Assembly: GCA_015501595.1 (NCBI GenBank)
Contig: JADNRX010000083.1
Location: 1-64,000 of the forward strand
DNA length: 64,000 nt
Direction of reading: 5' to 3'
Origin: Hymenopellis radicata
Taxonomy: Eukaryota; Basidiomycota; Agaricomycetes; Agaricales; Physalacriaceae
Shown here: positions 21,723-33,129 of the stretch, piece after piece
Position numbering within the stretch: the first letter of the stretch is position 1
How the letters are laid out: every line of letters begins with the position of its first letter
The notes under the pieces: generated by a model
The model's database searches: none
The model's input: the letters and a program-made list of their open reading frames with translations, nothing else
Told to the model about the DNA's origin: nothing
Made by a program: the position numbers and the translations under genes

Positions 21723-23210
21723 GATGTGCCATATCCGGTAGGACAAGTCGCCCCGTATCTCCTTCACATCTTTCTCCTAGGCAGAAAAGCAGTCCTCAGT
21801 AACATCATCAGAGGTGTACACATTGAAAGCCAAAAATAAATCCTGCAGCCTTCCATCTGTTAATTTACGAGGCGCCCGTTCCGATAAGCCAGCGCCTCGC
21901 GTTCTCATGTAATAGTAGCCAACTTGAGAACCGGTCGCCTAATCGCAAACTGGCCATTGGACATCTGTCCGCGATGATTGCTTCCTCGAAGACACAGAGT
22001 TAAAACAATTACAACATGGTGCAGGAAGACAGCAAGAAGAGCCTGGTATACCGAGCAGACACTAAAATGAAACAAAGTCCTAAAATGAAACAAAGTTGTC
22101 AGAATCTCACAGCAATCGGTCCGGTAGTACATACGGCCTGCAATCAGGGTCTCGCAGAAGACACAGAACTAGGAACAATTTCGAGGTGGGTGGGTTGAGG
22201 AAGGCCCGAGCACATGCCATAAGTACAGCAGTCGTCCAGTTATCAATATGGCGGCAAAGCGGCAACATTGGGCAGCGAGACAGAACCAAGAGTATTCCGA
22301 AGATGAAGAGCACTGTCCAGGAGAGGAGCACAGCCTTTGAAAACTTTCGATCGGAGATTGAATTGTAAAAAAGATCCGCTGCGGGTCTATTGAGGTGCCA
22401 TAGCCGCTAAGACAAGTGGACCTCTATATTTGACTCAATCGGTCTGCTCGCTGCCAATTTACGTCCCACCCGATTCGAGGAGCAGGATTGATTGTGCAGG
22501 AAGTGTTCTCCAGAGCGCGTTCCGCTGAGTTCATCCTCTTCTAATAGTCTGAGTTGAGTCGTTTTAGAAATTGAGAACGTACCGTGCACGTCGCATGCGG
22601 ACAGAATGGCGGCGCGAATTCAAGGAGAGGTGATCGAGAGGGACATATCTTCGTAAGTTGAACCACCGGCAACATGGGATACACTGCTCGCGCGACTCGG
22701 CTGCGGGGGGAAGGCACAGTGAAATTGTCAACCCATTCGATTTTGACGGAGACCAGTCTACGGAATCCGTTCCATGGCAACAAGAAAGAGGTATGATGGT
22801 CTCCAAGCAATAGAAATAAAAGAAATTACAATGAGAACAACTTGCCACTCCGGCCTACGCCCGAGCCTAAAAGACCTCCTACTCTCCCACTGAGGCGCTG
22901 ACCAATAGGACAAGTCGCCTCTCCACTACAGCCTACTCCGCATGCGAACAGTCGACTGAGGATTTGATAACCGACCTGGTCTGCAAAAACTGTTCTTGCG
23001 CATTTGTGGATGAGGCACCATTCCGCTAGGACAAGTGGCCTTGGAGTGGCGAAGGTACATCTGGGTCACGGCCCAGTCGTAGGTCCTAAAGATTCCATAG
23101 CACCGACAATAATTCACCTTCATGTGCAGAGGCTGTCCTGGACAATTCGAGTCAACTAAAAAGCTGCTGGTTCCCTTTTCGCTGAGGCGCCAGTCCTATA
23201 GGGAGACTGG
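21723..23210 (+). repeat. M1 element cluster (7 copies)
   Basis: M1 copies at 21723-21756, 21869-21899, 22108-22140, 22392-22424, 22892-22922, 23012-23041 and 23183-23210 (diverged). The block from about 22400 to 23580 is the inverted counterpart of parts of 15.5-16.4 kb. The copy at 22392 has arms GAGGT/ACCTC, a paired change from GAGGC/GCCTC. Confidence 0.65.
22346..22362. promoter_or_regulatory. M2 palindrome (variant)
   Basis: TTCGATC-GGA-GATTGAA. The same variant with the same flank (CCTTTGAAAACT) is found at 38972. Confidence 0.35.
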
Positions 23211-23667
23211 TAGAGAGTTCAATACACCGGTGGCTTGATGAACGTTTTGAGATGATCGGATGAGAGAAGAAGGCACGACTTAGCGCAGACGTGTGGCATC
23301 GTACAGCACTAAGTCATTGACACAATTAGAACAACAGCAGAATAAAAACATCTACCGACGCTTGCGCGAAGATGTGGCAAGAAGGAAAGGAGCACAGCCT
23401 CCGAAATTTTTGAGCGGAGATTGAACCTCCGCCGCCTCTTTCCGCAAAAAGTGGGGGGACCGGAGGAATGAGACACCATATCCAGGGCCTCGGTAGGATA
23501 CGTACCGCCCGGTGTGTGATTCCCAAACTAGTGTTAATCTAACTTCAACAAGCATCGACTCGAACTACATGAGGCGCCGTGCTTGGATGGCCGTTCCAAC
23601 CTGTCAACTGTCCTCTTTGTATATCGTTCCCCGAGAAGTTATTCCCTTATTTTAAAACAGACCTGAC

Positions 23668-23781
23668 ATGGACACCATATCGATCGAGATCCTCTCAGAA
23701 ATCTTCGGTGCGCTCGCCGTCCCCCAATTCCTCCTGTTCCCGATTTACATCCCATCAAGACCAGTATCCTTCCTAGACTGA
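23668..23781 (+). pseudogene. F-box N-terminal fragment
   Basis: An ATG starts MDTISIEILSEIFGALA, almost the same as MDAIPNEILSEIFGALA of the gene at 31689-32941, then diverges and stops after 37 residues. Only the first F-box helix region is left. It lies between an M1 cluster and SD-A copy 2. Confidence 0.5.
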
Positions 23782-24026
23782 TATGTGCATCGACCGAGCC
23801 ATCATGGCTTTCCACAAATCCATTCCCCAATACGTTCCGACTCCCCTGGTCGCCCTTCCCTTTACCTAGAACTCCGAGTCTTGCGACATAAAGCTCAATC
23901 ACGTCCTCGTCAAAGCCGAGACGAATCGCTTCGGTCTCCCGGTGTTCAGGATGCTCGGGCCCACACAGCCGTCACCCAGCGCCTCGATCTGCCCTTCTCT
24001 TCCTCCATTTACGACAAGCTTCCGCA

Positions 24027-25490
24027 TCCGCCTGCCTGATGAAATCGCGGGGATCAACAGGGAACATCTTGCAACCAATTTCGAACGTAAGGTTGTGTGG
24101 CGTCGAACGAACAAACTCGGTTCCTCCAATGTCGGTATAGATGGTGTTGATAACATCGGCAGATCTACGAATAAGAGAATTAACATGGAGGGCGTGAGCA
24201 AAGAAACTAAAACAAGACGGAATGGACTCACAGTGTCGATGAGAGCCGAGTTTTGAGTGGTGGGATCAGCGAGCTGAGAGTCCGGTAGGCGCCGACCGTC
24301 GAAATAGGCAGCATCAATAAACACCTCCCAGGCGATGGCATACGGCTGTTGGGGCATAAGATCAGAAGTCGTCGTATATGGGAAGACTGACATTGGCCTG
24401 AGAGTCCGGCGAGACGCTTATGCCGCCCTCCTCCGATGCGTATCCACGAACAGGAACCCAAGTGAGGCTGCCACTCTCGACTGGGGCCAGAAGCTCCCCT
24501 ATGCTGAGGAGTCTGAGGCTGCCGCCGCGATTAATGGCATTCCGCTGGAGGGTAACGGCAAACATGGGTGCTGCCAAAGATGCGAGCGAGATGAGGCGGG
24601 GGATGAACGGGTGCATCGTGGCATAGGGAGATGTGATGACGTGTCCATTGAGATGCGCTGGATGCTTGACGCGGCTGATGAAGAGAAGGGCGAGTGAAGT
24701 TGAAGGTCGGGAATGTGCCTCTAGTCTGGGTGGAGGATAGGCGCCCCCATGAGCGTGCGACTCGTGGGATCTCCTGGCAGCAGCAACGGCGAGAATAAAT
24801 GAAGCTGGACAGCCTAATAAGAACGGAAATGAAAATGGACGGAATGGCGCGTACCTGTTTATGGGAAATCCAAGCCAAAGATTCCAGCCCCGCCAGTGTC
24901 AAGTTCGCTTGTGTCGGTGTCGCTGATCGCTGCGAAATGCTGAGCTTGGAGCACCAATCCCACGAGGTTAGCTGTCCTATTCGCCGAGCGCATGTGCGTG
25001 TCAAATTCCGATGATTTGAAGGAAAGTACTCGATCAGAGGAGCCGTTATCTGTAAAAGCTTTAGACCGAATAGCGAGAGCAGGAGCACGGCGCACCAAGG
25101 AGGATAGGTATCGAATGTCAAGCAACACGCTGTACGTGCTATAATGGCGCCTAGTAAGTATAAATCTGATGATGATAGTCGAATGGAACGCACACGTCAA
25201 AATAGCTGCCTAACCCCAATTTCTCCCGCGTCTGTGCGCCTCTCGAAAGAGTGAGATTCTCGCCGAGCAATGGGAACATGGATCCCGCCCGCTGTTCTTG
25301 TTGCGTGTCGCTTGGAAAGCTGCGTGTCTGCCCCGGCGAATACGAGAAAGAAATTAAAGACCAGCAACTGGAACCCTCGTACGGGTAGTTTGTTAAGGAA
25401 TGCGGATGAAAGCAGGGCGTGGACGGAGCCAAGAAGGGATACGACAAAGATGCCGCGGAACTGCTCGGGTCCTGCCGTCGGCGGAGGCTG
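24027..25490 (-). pseudogene. Pepsin-like aspartic protease relic, copy 2
   Basis: Minus-strand exons in order: a signal-like stretch FVVSLLGSVHALLSSAF, pro-region VPIARRESHSFERRTDAGE, LQAQHFAAISDTDTSELDTG ending GGAGIFGLDFP (the DGILGLG-like block), MFAVTLQRN, a block ending GSLTWVPVRGYASEEGG, YAIAWEVFIDAAYFDG, NSALIDT (second active-site Asp) and DVINTIYTDIGGTEFV, then PVDPRDFI. It is truncated at 24027 where the duplication breaks. No first DTG and no start ATG in frame with the signal region were found. The canonical splice after SALIDT does not restore DTG. Family members are secreted proteases; this copy is probably dead. Confidence 0.6.
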
Positions 25491-25798
25491 CCAAATATGT
25501 GCAAGCCACTTGTCTTCTCTCCCACATACAAAACTCCTTCGCTCCTTATTCCCAACGTGTTCTACCGGTTTCTTCCTACGCAGCAAAGGATCTCCGCGAC
25601 ATACTTTGGAAATCTCTGTCTTTGACGCTGTCTTACCGTCGCTTTCACAATCGATTCAAAACCTATAACTCCTTCGTGTAACTATGCTCATTGGGAATCA
25701 TATCATTTCTCTCTGGACAATATCACACGTCGCATTGAATACAAAGATGTACAGAATTTATCTTGGGCGTCTGGAATCGTGATCCGTCGTCCGTCCCA

Positions 25799-26266
25799 TC
25801 ATCTACTGCTTTTACTCGCAATCCCTGTTATTCGCTGTTGCTGCCCCGTCTTCTGGCCGGATCGCCAGCCACGTAATGAGCCCATGATGCTCACAGTGCT
25901 CTGTCTCTCTGTCGTGCGATACCCCACCGGCGGTCGAGGTGACGAAGGTAGAGGAACAGCGTGTGGGTTGTATCGCGCCGGCTTTCTGCGATGCGAGTTT
26001 AAGATTTCATCGGCGGTGGCCCAAGGTCCGTTTTTCGAGATGGGACGCGCCGAATCAGCGTCGCTCGTGCTGACAGCTTTCCGGCCTCGTCTACGATGTG
26101 CGTGTGGCTCGGGAGTATGTGCTGGCGGTAGGTGAGGGTGAAGTGCGGTATATCTGGCCATGCTGGCCGGATTTACCAGCATGCCCTTGTGCAAATCCTT
26201 GTCTGAGATCGACCTCAGTGGTCGATAAACGCAAGACGAGGTAGATGGTGCTGAATAGTGGCTCAT
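25799..26266 (-). CDS. Conserved hypothetical protein, 155 aa, copy 2
   Basis: Intact twin of 4659-5126: starts MSHYSAPSTSSCVYRPLRSI, contains GPWATADEILNS and ends RITGIASKSSR. Equal length and many conservative changes argue that both copies have been coding since the duplication. No family recognised, no membrane segment. It sits directly upstream of the protease relic, as in copy 1. Confidence 0.5.
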   Translation of the reverse strand: MSHYSAPSTSSCVYRPLRSISDKDLHKGMLVNPASMARYTALHPHLPPAHTPEPHAHRRRGRKAVSTSDADSARPISKNGPWATADEILNSHRRKPARYNPHAVPLPSSPRPPVGYRTTERQSTVSIMGSLRGWRSGQKTGQQQRITGIASKSSR

Positions 26267-26752
26267 GATTGTTGAGATATTGGGTAACAAGACGAAGTCC
26301 TTTATAGCCGCAGATTGCTGTGCATGGACCAGCGATCTACGACCAAAAGAAACAAGAGACTAATACAAAAGAGAGGCTTCCGTCGCAGATCGTGATCGAA
26401 CACAAGGGGAACAATAGTTGTGGGTCCAAGAACTGCATTCGCGACGGATATCTTTTGATAGTGGACAATAGCAGTGCAGATTGTTCGGAGCCACTTTTCC
26501 CATTGAACAAGAGTTTCCCGACGCCGTTCATGGGCTAGATACCCGGAAAGCCTTTTCTAGACTACTTCGAAAACAATCAGGTACGCCACTAGTTCTCCGA
26601 TCCGATAGGGCAAAAAGGTATGTATGTTTTTTGTTGAAACCATTGTAAACGACACCCATCGTCTACCACAATCAAACATCGGCCATTGCCTCTCTCCGAG
26701 ACACCGAGATGCAACCGTGCATGAAAAAAAAACCATTCTGCGGACTTTGCAT

Positions 26753-26783
26753 GAAGCACCTATCCAGTAGGACAAGTGGCCAC
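26753..26783 (+). repeat. M1 element in SD-A copy 2
   Basis: GAAGCACC, core TCCAGTAGGACAAG and TGGCCAC; counterpart of 5590-5620. Confidence 0.6.
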
Positions 26784-26811
26784 CGAGTCAAGAGGGTAAA
26801 CAACCCCAAGT

Positions 26812-27021
26812 TCAAGAATTTCTATCGTCCTTCCAACGTCCTGTGCTCGGAAACCGCCGTTCTCTGGGAGGAAATACCGCGCCTCTGATGGTCATATCGT
26901 GCAGGTCCCGGAGAACCGCAACGTCGGAGTCTGACTCGTCACAGCCCGGACGACTTTCAGGACCTCTCTCATCCCGGCTTGCTTCCTCAAGACATAAATT
27001 CAATCGTCTCCGAAATATCAT
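26812..27021 (-). CDS. Conserved C-terminal exon-like ORF, copy 2
   Basis: The frame starts MIFRRRLNLCLEEASRDERG and ends RERRFPSTGRWKDDRNS. The C-terminal 45 residues match 5649-5800. The N-terminal part is specific to this copy because the duplication boundary lies near 26965. Function unknown. Confidence 0.3.
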   Translation of the reverse strand: MIFRRRLNLCLEEASRDERGPESRPGCDESDSDVAVLRDLHDMTIRGAVFPPRERRFPSTGRWKDDRNS

Positions 27022-27482
27022 GAAACGCCTTCAGGATCCTTCCATGGCGAAGACAGCGAACACATACCTTAGTAGAGTCATGATACTCTCCGTGGAATGT
27101 TCCCCTGCGCAGAATAAAAAGGAAATTACAACTCATAGAATGGAGTAATGACAGACTAAGCAGCTAAGCCATTCCGCCGTGTGAACTGGTCAACAACAGT
27201 ACGTCCAAGAACCTAAAACAAGTTGAAACAACTCCCATGGAGAAGAGGCAGTGATCCTAGTGGAGACGTCGCCTCTACAGTAGGAAACAGACGATTGAGA
27301 TTTGAGAACCGACCTGGGAATAGTGATCTGCTGGCTTCCAAGCCAGCCGTGTTTAACCAAGAGGCAGGCGGCTTTATAGAGCCTACGGCGTAGCTTCACA
27401 TTCCTCGGGCGGTAAGCCAGCCTTCGAGCCGTGCTTTGGTAGAGTGGGTTTCATGGACACCGTTCAGATTGAAGCAGAGTAC
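27022..27482. other. Decayed M1-unit remnant
   Basis: Contains an M1 element at 27245-27275 followed by a diverged form of the flank near 22922-22975 (GAGAACCGACCTGG here, GATAACCGACCTGG there). No coding sequence recognised. Confidence 0.4.
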
Positions 27483-28230
27483 CTATGTGATCATGGGGGT
27501 GATTTTTGAAGACACGCTCAGACCTGGTGGTATGAATCGTGTCTTGGAGACAGAACTTCTTGGGCAGGCTGCAGAGGACGGTCGTGACAAGGAGAAAGCC
27601 AAATCGTTCTCATTTAGAGGATGACGAGCAACTGGAAGCCGGTCCCATTCGTGCCGGCGCTTCCTTGTCCGAATCCAGCGGGATACACCTGTGGGTACGG
27701 AATGAGCAGAGCAAAGACACCAACGCAACGAGACGAACCATAAGAAGCCAGTAGACCAAGGCAAACATGACATTGTAAAGAATTGAGCTGTCCAACGGCG
27801 AATACGTAGGGCGAGTAAATGCGACTTGATGATTCTACAAAATACTTCAGCGCCCGGATGAAGGATAAGCATTATGTGGACAAATCTCGGATGAAAATCC
27901 GACGATCGGCGATAAACAAGGGCTCGATTTGTGATATGACAATGCGGGCAATATGGTCACCCGGAAACCCAGTATGAGCTAGAAAGGCAGCAAGAATCCA
28001 CACATGCTGAACACGCGGAGCTGTAGGTCGCGAACGCTATCGCCAAGCTTCAAGAATGACAGCGACATGAACTTGACATGAACAGCGATATGAACGAGCA
28101 TACGAAGAAACAGGAAGACATAACTCTGGGAGATAGAACTTCTTGCAGGGGATCGTTGTACTTGTGCCAAAGAGAAAGCCAAATCATTCGCGTTCGGGGG
28201 CTTCCTGACAGACGAGAAGAGCAAGACCAA
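27483..28230 (-). other. Two tandem related segments with short minus ORFs
   Basis: Frames at 27483-27872 and 27979-28230 share NANDLAFSL / NENDLAFSL and nearby sequence (GACAGAACTTCTTG on the plus strand near 27549 and a relative near 28130). This is a diverged tandem duplication about 590 bases apart. A hydrophobic stretch near 27740-27790 hints at a membrane protein, but frames do not join cleanly and I do not recognise it. Confidence 0.3.
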
Positions 28231-30060
28231 GTTGGCGGTACTAGTTTTAACTTTTGATGATGATCGTGGAAGGAAAGAGACCTTAAGTCCGATAACGCCG
28301 TACTCCCTTCTTTGCTGACAACGTCCATCGCCCTCAACCGTGGTTCGTTCGTCTCCTTATTCTGGCCACGAGAAGGACTACCGTCGAATTATAACGAACT
28401 CAGGAGCAATATCTTCGTCGTGGTGACTCGCTGACGATCCTGACTGTGCAGTGACGTGTTCTGCGTGATTCAGAAAAACGATGTATCTAGGTAAGCTGGT
28501 CTCACGTCCTGCTTATATCTACGCATCTATTAGTCCCAAAGCAATGCTTTCAGAGGCCAACGAGTCAGATTCCGGCGCCATTTTGAAATTGCCACTTCGC
28601 GCCAACGAAAGAGAACCATTTCCGAGTTCTCCGCATCTCTTGGTACTTTCAGTCTCGGACGCGCACGCGAGGATACTTCTATATAAGCTGAATTACCGCA
28701 CAGTGAGTTCTGTAGTTGGTTCAAGGCTCAAGTTATATTGTGCGCCACACTTATCGTGTGCACGCAGGATACATGAATGACCTTCCCTGCTGAGAAGTAG
28801 CCACATCGGACGATATGTTTAGCCGTAACAAACAATGGGGATGCTTCAACAATTGCCTATTTCGTCCGACTGGTCCACCCGAGACCAAAACAGCGAACAA
28901 TGAGCAGGACACATGTGACCTCCCTACTTAAAGGCGTTGTCGTCCCAGCTCTTGTTTCCTCATGACCATCATCGTCTCGAAACCGCTGCCATCTGAGATG
29001 AAGTCTGCTAGGAGGACTGTCAAGACGAAGCCTACCCCCGAGCGGGAGAGTGAGTTCCAATCCATTCTTCTCTTCGCCGACGTTGTCTGATTCTCTCGTA
29101 GCGCCAAAGCGGACTCCAATACCTGTGGAGATCTACAGTGACATATTTGGGCATTTGAAGCCATCGCAGGACGATGGATGGTCGAAAAAGGAGCACGTCG
29201 AATGCTTCAGATCCCTCGCTAAGGTGTCCAAACGCTTTGCCGCATTAGCGCTTCCCGTCATCTGGCGCACCGAGCCGTTCTGCATCGACGCCATCATGTT
29301 CACTGATTTCGCGCGCTCCGTGGCGAATGGGAAGGACGTGGCCGTGTACGAAGCGGGGTTCGTGAAAAAGTGTCGAATTGGCGCTCCTTGTTATGTTGGG
29401 GACTTTGAGGAGTTTTTGGAGGAGGGTGATGTCGTGAATATTCTTGTGTCCGCGCTGGCTCGGATGCGGGTGGAGGAGTTGACGATGATGGGTGTCGTTA
29501 TCACGAAGAGGGTGCTCAAGCTGGTGAAGGTCGTGGCACCGCGCTTGAAGGTGCTGAAGATCGCTGAAAGCTGCTGCATGAGCACCGAGGTTTCGGACGC
29601 CGAGCTCAAGGCCGTGTTCGGAGCTATGCGTGGTCTGGAGGAGCTGAAGATCACCGGACGGTTATCGCAATGCCGCCTCCTACAATCACCATCCATCATA
29701 CCTGTCTCGAATCTCCGGCGGCTTTACACGGACGCTCTCTTCACCATCGACTCTTGTATCGCTCGACGCGCTCCCCTTACGCATCTCGACATCGACGGTA
29801 TGCATGTCTCATGGCAAGATACCCGATTCCTGTACACCAGGCTCCAGTCGTTCCCGTCCCTCACGCACATCAGGATACACGACGTGATCAACACGCGCTT
29901 CGGCCAGATGCCGATGGAAATTCCAGTTCGAGTCGGCACTGATCTACCCAACCTGATCTCCTTCAAGGCCCCGCCTGGGCTTCTTCCCGAATTCTTTGGT
30001 CTGGGACCGAAGCTACTAGTCCTCGACTCTACGGGTACGAACGGCGAGGAGCCTTATGCC
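28170..30060 (+). repeat. Segmental duplication SD-D, copy 1
   Basis: Diverged but collinear with 51110-53160, including the upstream region (CAGTGACGTGTTCTG near 28449/51377, AACAAACAAT near 28828/51923) and the first part of the F-box gene. Confidence 0.7.
28838..28961 (+). promoter_or_regulatory. Conserved upstream region of the F-box gene
   Basis: The 120 bases before the ATG keep blocks seen upstream of the paralogue at 52104: ACAAACAAT, TTGCCTATTT and ACACAT. A TTAAA sequence lies about 35 bases before the ATG. Promoter function is inference. Confidence 0.35.
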
Positions 30061-30675
30061 GACTCATCGCATCCATTCCTCCGCCCAAGCGGCGATGATT
30101 TCACGACCACGAACATACGAGAGTTGGTCGTGTTCGACTGCAACCTCAACTCGCCCTGGGTCGTTCCGCCTGTGGACAAACCTGTGCCGCATCTGAAGGT
30201 GATGCGGGTCATCTATACTGGTACTGCTGACGATTCCTCGAACGAGTACACGGTGCCGAAGATGCTTGAGGTGCGTTTCGTTTTACTTTCCGAATGTAAC
30301 CTGAGCTTAACACATTTGCAGGAACTGGGTACTATGTGTGAGGCGAGGACGACGCGCTGGCCTGTCGAGGAGCTTGTTATTTCCTTTGACAGATGCTACT
30401 TTACACGCGACGTGGGGCGGTCGTCACGCGATTGTTCGTGGGCGATAGATCTCAAGCAGCAGCTCGAGATGATTAGGGGATTGGCCGATGGACTACCGCG
30501 GCTGAAAAGAGTTTTGTTCCATGGGGGGTTCCTGGCGTGGGTGAAGGATGAGCTGGATGGAGGCGAATGGAAGCCTCGCATGTTGAACGCGATGAGATTT
30601 ACGGTGGCGAAGCGGATTATGTCAGAGGTCTCCCCTGTGGATTATCTGGGGTGTTTGGAGCCTTTTTTGAGTTAG
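28962..30675 (+). CDS. F-box/LRR-like protein (536 aa), three exons
   Basis: Exon 1 is 28962-29049 (MTIIVSKPLPSEMKSARRTV...), intron 29050-29101 (GTGAGT, CTGAT branch, TCGTAG), exon 2 29102-30270, an in-frame 51-base intron 30271-30321 (GTGCGT...TTGCAG), exon 3 30322-30675. The spliced frame is open throughout. Residues about 32-85 hold an F-box-like start (IPVEIYSDIF ... SLAKVSKRFAALALPVIW); the rest is leucine-rich with repeats such as LTHLDIDGMHV. Such proteins usually bring substrates to SCF ubiquitin ligases, a role assigned by family only. A truncated paralogue lies at 52104-53173. If the in-frame intron is retained the protein is 553 aa. Confidence 0.75.
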
Positions 30676-31688
30676 TGGGAGAGGCGGTGGATTCAACTTC
30701 ATGATCTTATGCAGTCCTTATTTACTATGATACATGTCTTTCCGATTGATTGATACCACAACATCTTATGCAACTTTCTTGTATTGTAGAAGGGTGACGG
30801 TCCGATTCCTCGAGCTCTTCAACAGGGATTGGTTCCAGGACATCGACTTGAACCCATCGGTGTCGGCGTCGCGATGACCATGAAAGCGAAGAGAAGACCC
30901 ACCAAATCTATCTGTGTCGCCGTCCGCGACGCCTATGTTCAGAGAGATTGGTCGAGATGCCCATGAGATGGTCCTCTTGCCGTGGGAGACGAATCAAGCA
31001 GTAAGTACTCATGTGCGAGTAGGGCCATACATCAATTGCGAGTGGCGTGGCGAAATTTGAGATACAAGGGGAACCACAGAGGACACGGGCCGACGTGTAT
31101 GGGCGTCATCATACACCAGAAGATACTAGAGGAACACCAAGTCACAATTTCCAGACCCCGACACCAGGATGTACCAGATTTTACTTCATGAGGAATCATT
31201 CGTGGAATCAGATTTTTGACATCAACTAATTCGTCTCCGTAAATGACCAGGATCCAGACTCGAAGGATGGCCCGGGCTGGAAGTGGAGGTTCATACTACC
31301 CGCATTTGACGCCCTGGTTCTGGCAGATGCAAGGCGCGCGGTAAGTACTGCCATCTTTAAGATTATGCGATATCGTTTGTTGAGAAGGGGTCAAAAGAAA
31401 GGGCATTGGTATGGGCCTTGACTGTAAGATTGAACACCCAGAAAGGAACGAAAACATCCGCATCGGAGTGCATGTATTGAACAGAAAAAGTAAACGGTAT
31501 ATACCGGCGGGCTTACAGTCTGATCTGGAACGCGAACGCATGCGCTGTAAGGACGATATCACCGTTTCAATCAAAGACTCATCCCTATGACTCGGAGGAC
31601 GTTGGCCATGTACAGATAGGACTACAATAAGAGACGTTAGTGTAGAGAAACAAAAGTTAACTGCACAGTACGTACCCGCCCTACTTTC
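30676..31688. other. Intergenic stretch with two exon-like pieces
   Basis: On the plus strand two pieces end at GTAAGTACT: one reading toward VLLPWETNQA (to about 31001) and one reading DSKDGPGWKWRFILPAFDA (about 31262-31340). They could be exons of an unrecognised gene, but no complete model can be built. Confidence 0.25.
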
Positions 31689-32941
31689 TCATCGGTCGCA
31701 TTCGAACTGTATAACAGAGCCCGCATCCTCAAAGGACCTGATTCCGTCCCATACACACGTCGTGTAATCCTCTTGTTCCTCCACCAACAGCCTGCAACTC
31801 TCCAACATCGCGACGCCCATCTCCCGCCAGTTTAGTACGCGCGTCAAAAACATCCGCTCCAAGAACTCGATTTGCGCCGACGACGTCTGTACCGCGAGAC
31901 GCCTGAGATGCGGAAGGTGCTGATGCGTCTCAGCACTACCACTGGGTTCACCAGCGACGTACTCCAAAACCGTGCGAGGGAGATCATGATGTATCTCCCG
32001 TGATCCAATCAGACTGACATCCACCAGCGTCTCATCGCACTGCATAAGCACACTAAGGACGTGCGGCTTAACATGTGGTAGACGTAGACGGAGGGTGGTT
32101 AACCTGCAAGCAGAGCGGGTAGACGTCGACGCCGTAGGCCACTCCTGCAAAGTATGGAGATCAAGACTTTGGAGGGAAGGCAGCGTCAAGGCGTCGAGGG
32201 CATCAAAGTTCGGGAGCTCATCTTCCACATCCGAGTCCAGAGGAGATATGATGAGGCTCCTGACATGGGGAAGCGCAAACACGTGGGAGAGCGTAGGAGT
32301 CCCTGTATACGTCAGTTTGTATACTCCATGTAGGATGAGGGTCTCCAGCTTCTGCCCAAGCATATCGAGCTTCCGTACTGGGAGCGTCCTATGCAGGGCT
32401 AGCATCCGCAGGTTGCACAATTCCGGGGAAGGATGATAGGATGTGGGACCGCAGCATAATGGACTCTCAAGCCCTCTAGTAAGTGAAGGTGCTGGAGTAC
32501 TATGGCCTTCTCAAAGTAATAATCTAGCCGCCCGTCGATCCGCAGCTCTCGGATCCTCATATCGCGCAAGTCCCGAGCATCAAACGTCGGTCTCCCGAAC
32601 AACCATAGCGAGACTGGACAAATTTCAAAGGCAATCATAAAGCGCATAGACGTATGGTTCGCCCAGCAGAGTATTGTCAGAGGGTGAACGCCGCAGCGGG
32701 TGCGCATCGTGTCTATATAGCCTTGGTCGAAGCGGGTAATCGGTATGGTTGTCCAGAGATGGGAGTTGGACAAGGAAAGGGCGCGCCATCTAGAAGAAGT
32801 GCCGAGCATGATGGCATGGGCATTCCGTACAGAACGTAAACATTCAGAGAAGGAGCGTGCGGAGATGATGCAGCGGGGCGAAGCGATAGCGGCGAGTGCA
32901 CCGAAGATTTCTGAGAGGATCTCGTTCGGTATCGCGTCCAT
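31689..32941 (-). pseudogene. F-box/LRR-like gene with one frame break
   Basis: The first half starts at the ATG at 32941 (MDAIPNEILSEIFGALAAIA) and shows an F-box-like region with SSRWRALSLSNSHLWTTIPI, typical of agaricomycete F-box proteins. The frame closes near 32399. The second half (LCNLRMLALHRTLPV ... IQFECDR) continues in another frame to the stop at 31689. No GT-AG intron joins them, so I read a one-base slip near 32410-32440. It is the longest member of the family whose fragments lie at 197, 9960, 19215 and 23668. An upstream in-frame ATG at 33022 exists, but the F-box start is more likely. Could be a recent pseudogene or an assembly error. Confidence 0.65.
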
Positions 32942-33059
32942 TTCAGGCCTATAATATACACGGTTTTCAGATGTTGAAGGAGCTGTAAATGAAGGAATAA
33001 CTTCTCGGGACACGTTATACAACGAGGTTGTTGATCAAGAGATGACAGGGGTCGAAGAT

Positions 33060-33076
33060 TTCAATCGGCGATTGAA
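33060..33076. promoter_or_regulatory. M2 palindrome upstream of the F-box gene
   Basis: TTCAATC-GGC-GATTGAA, perfect arms, about 120 bases before the ATG at 32941. The same arrangement is found at the 10-kb and 19-kb F-box fragments. Confidence 0.45.
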
Positions 33077-33129
33077 TGTTCGCAAACGCCCAGGCTCAGC
33101 ACACATCTTCCGTCTCTTCCTCGTCCACG

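Larger units (their letters stand above)
24020..26965 (+). repeat. Segmental duplication SD-A, copy 2
   Basis: Counterpart of 2960-5800, same orientation. It starts inside the C-terminal exon of the protease relic, so this copy lacks the end that copy 1 has. Confidence 0.85.

Noticed and set aside
27285..27440. RNA gene with hairpins near GGCTTCCAAGCC
   Set aside because: Isolated short stems without a family signature.
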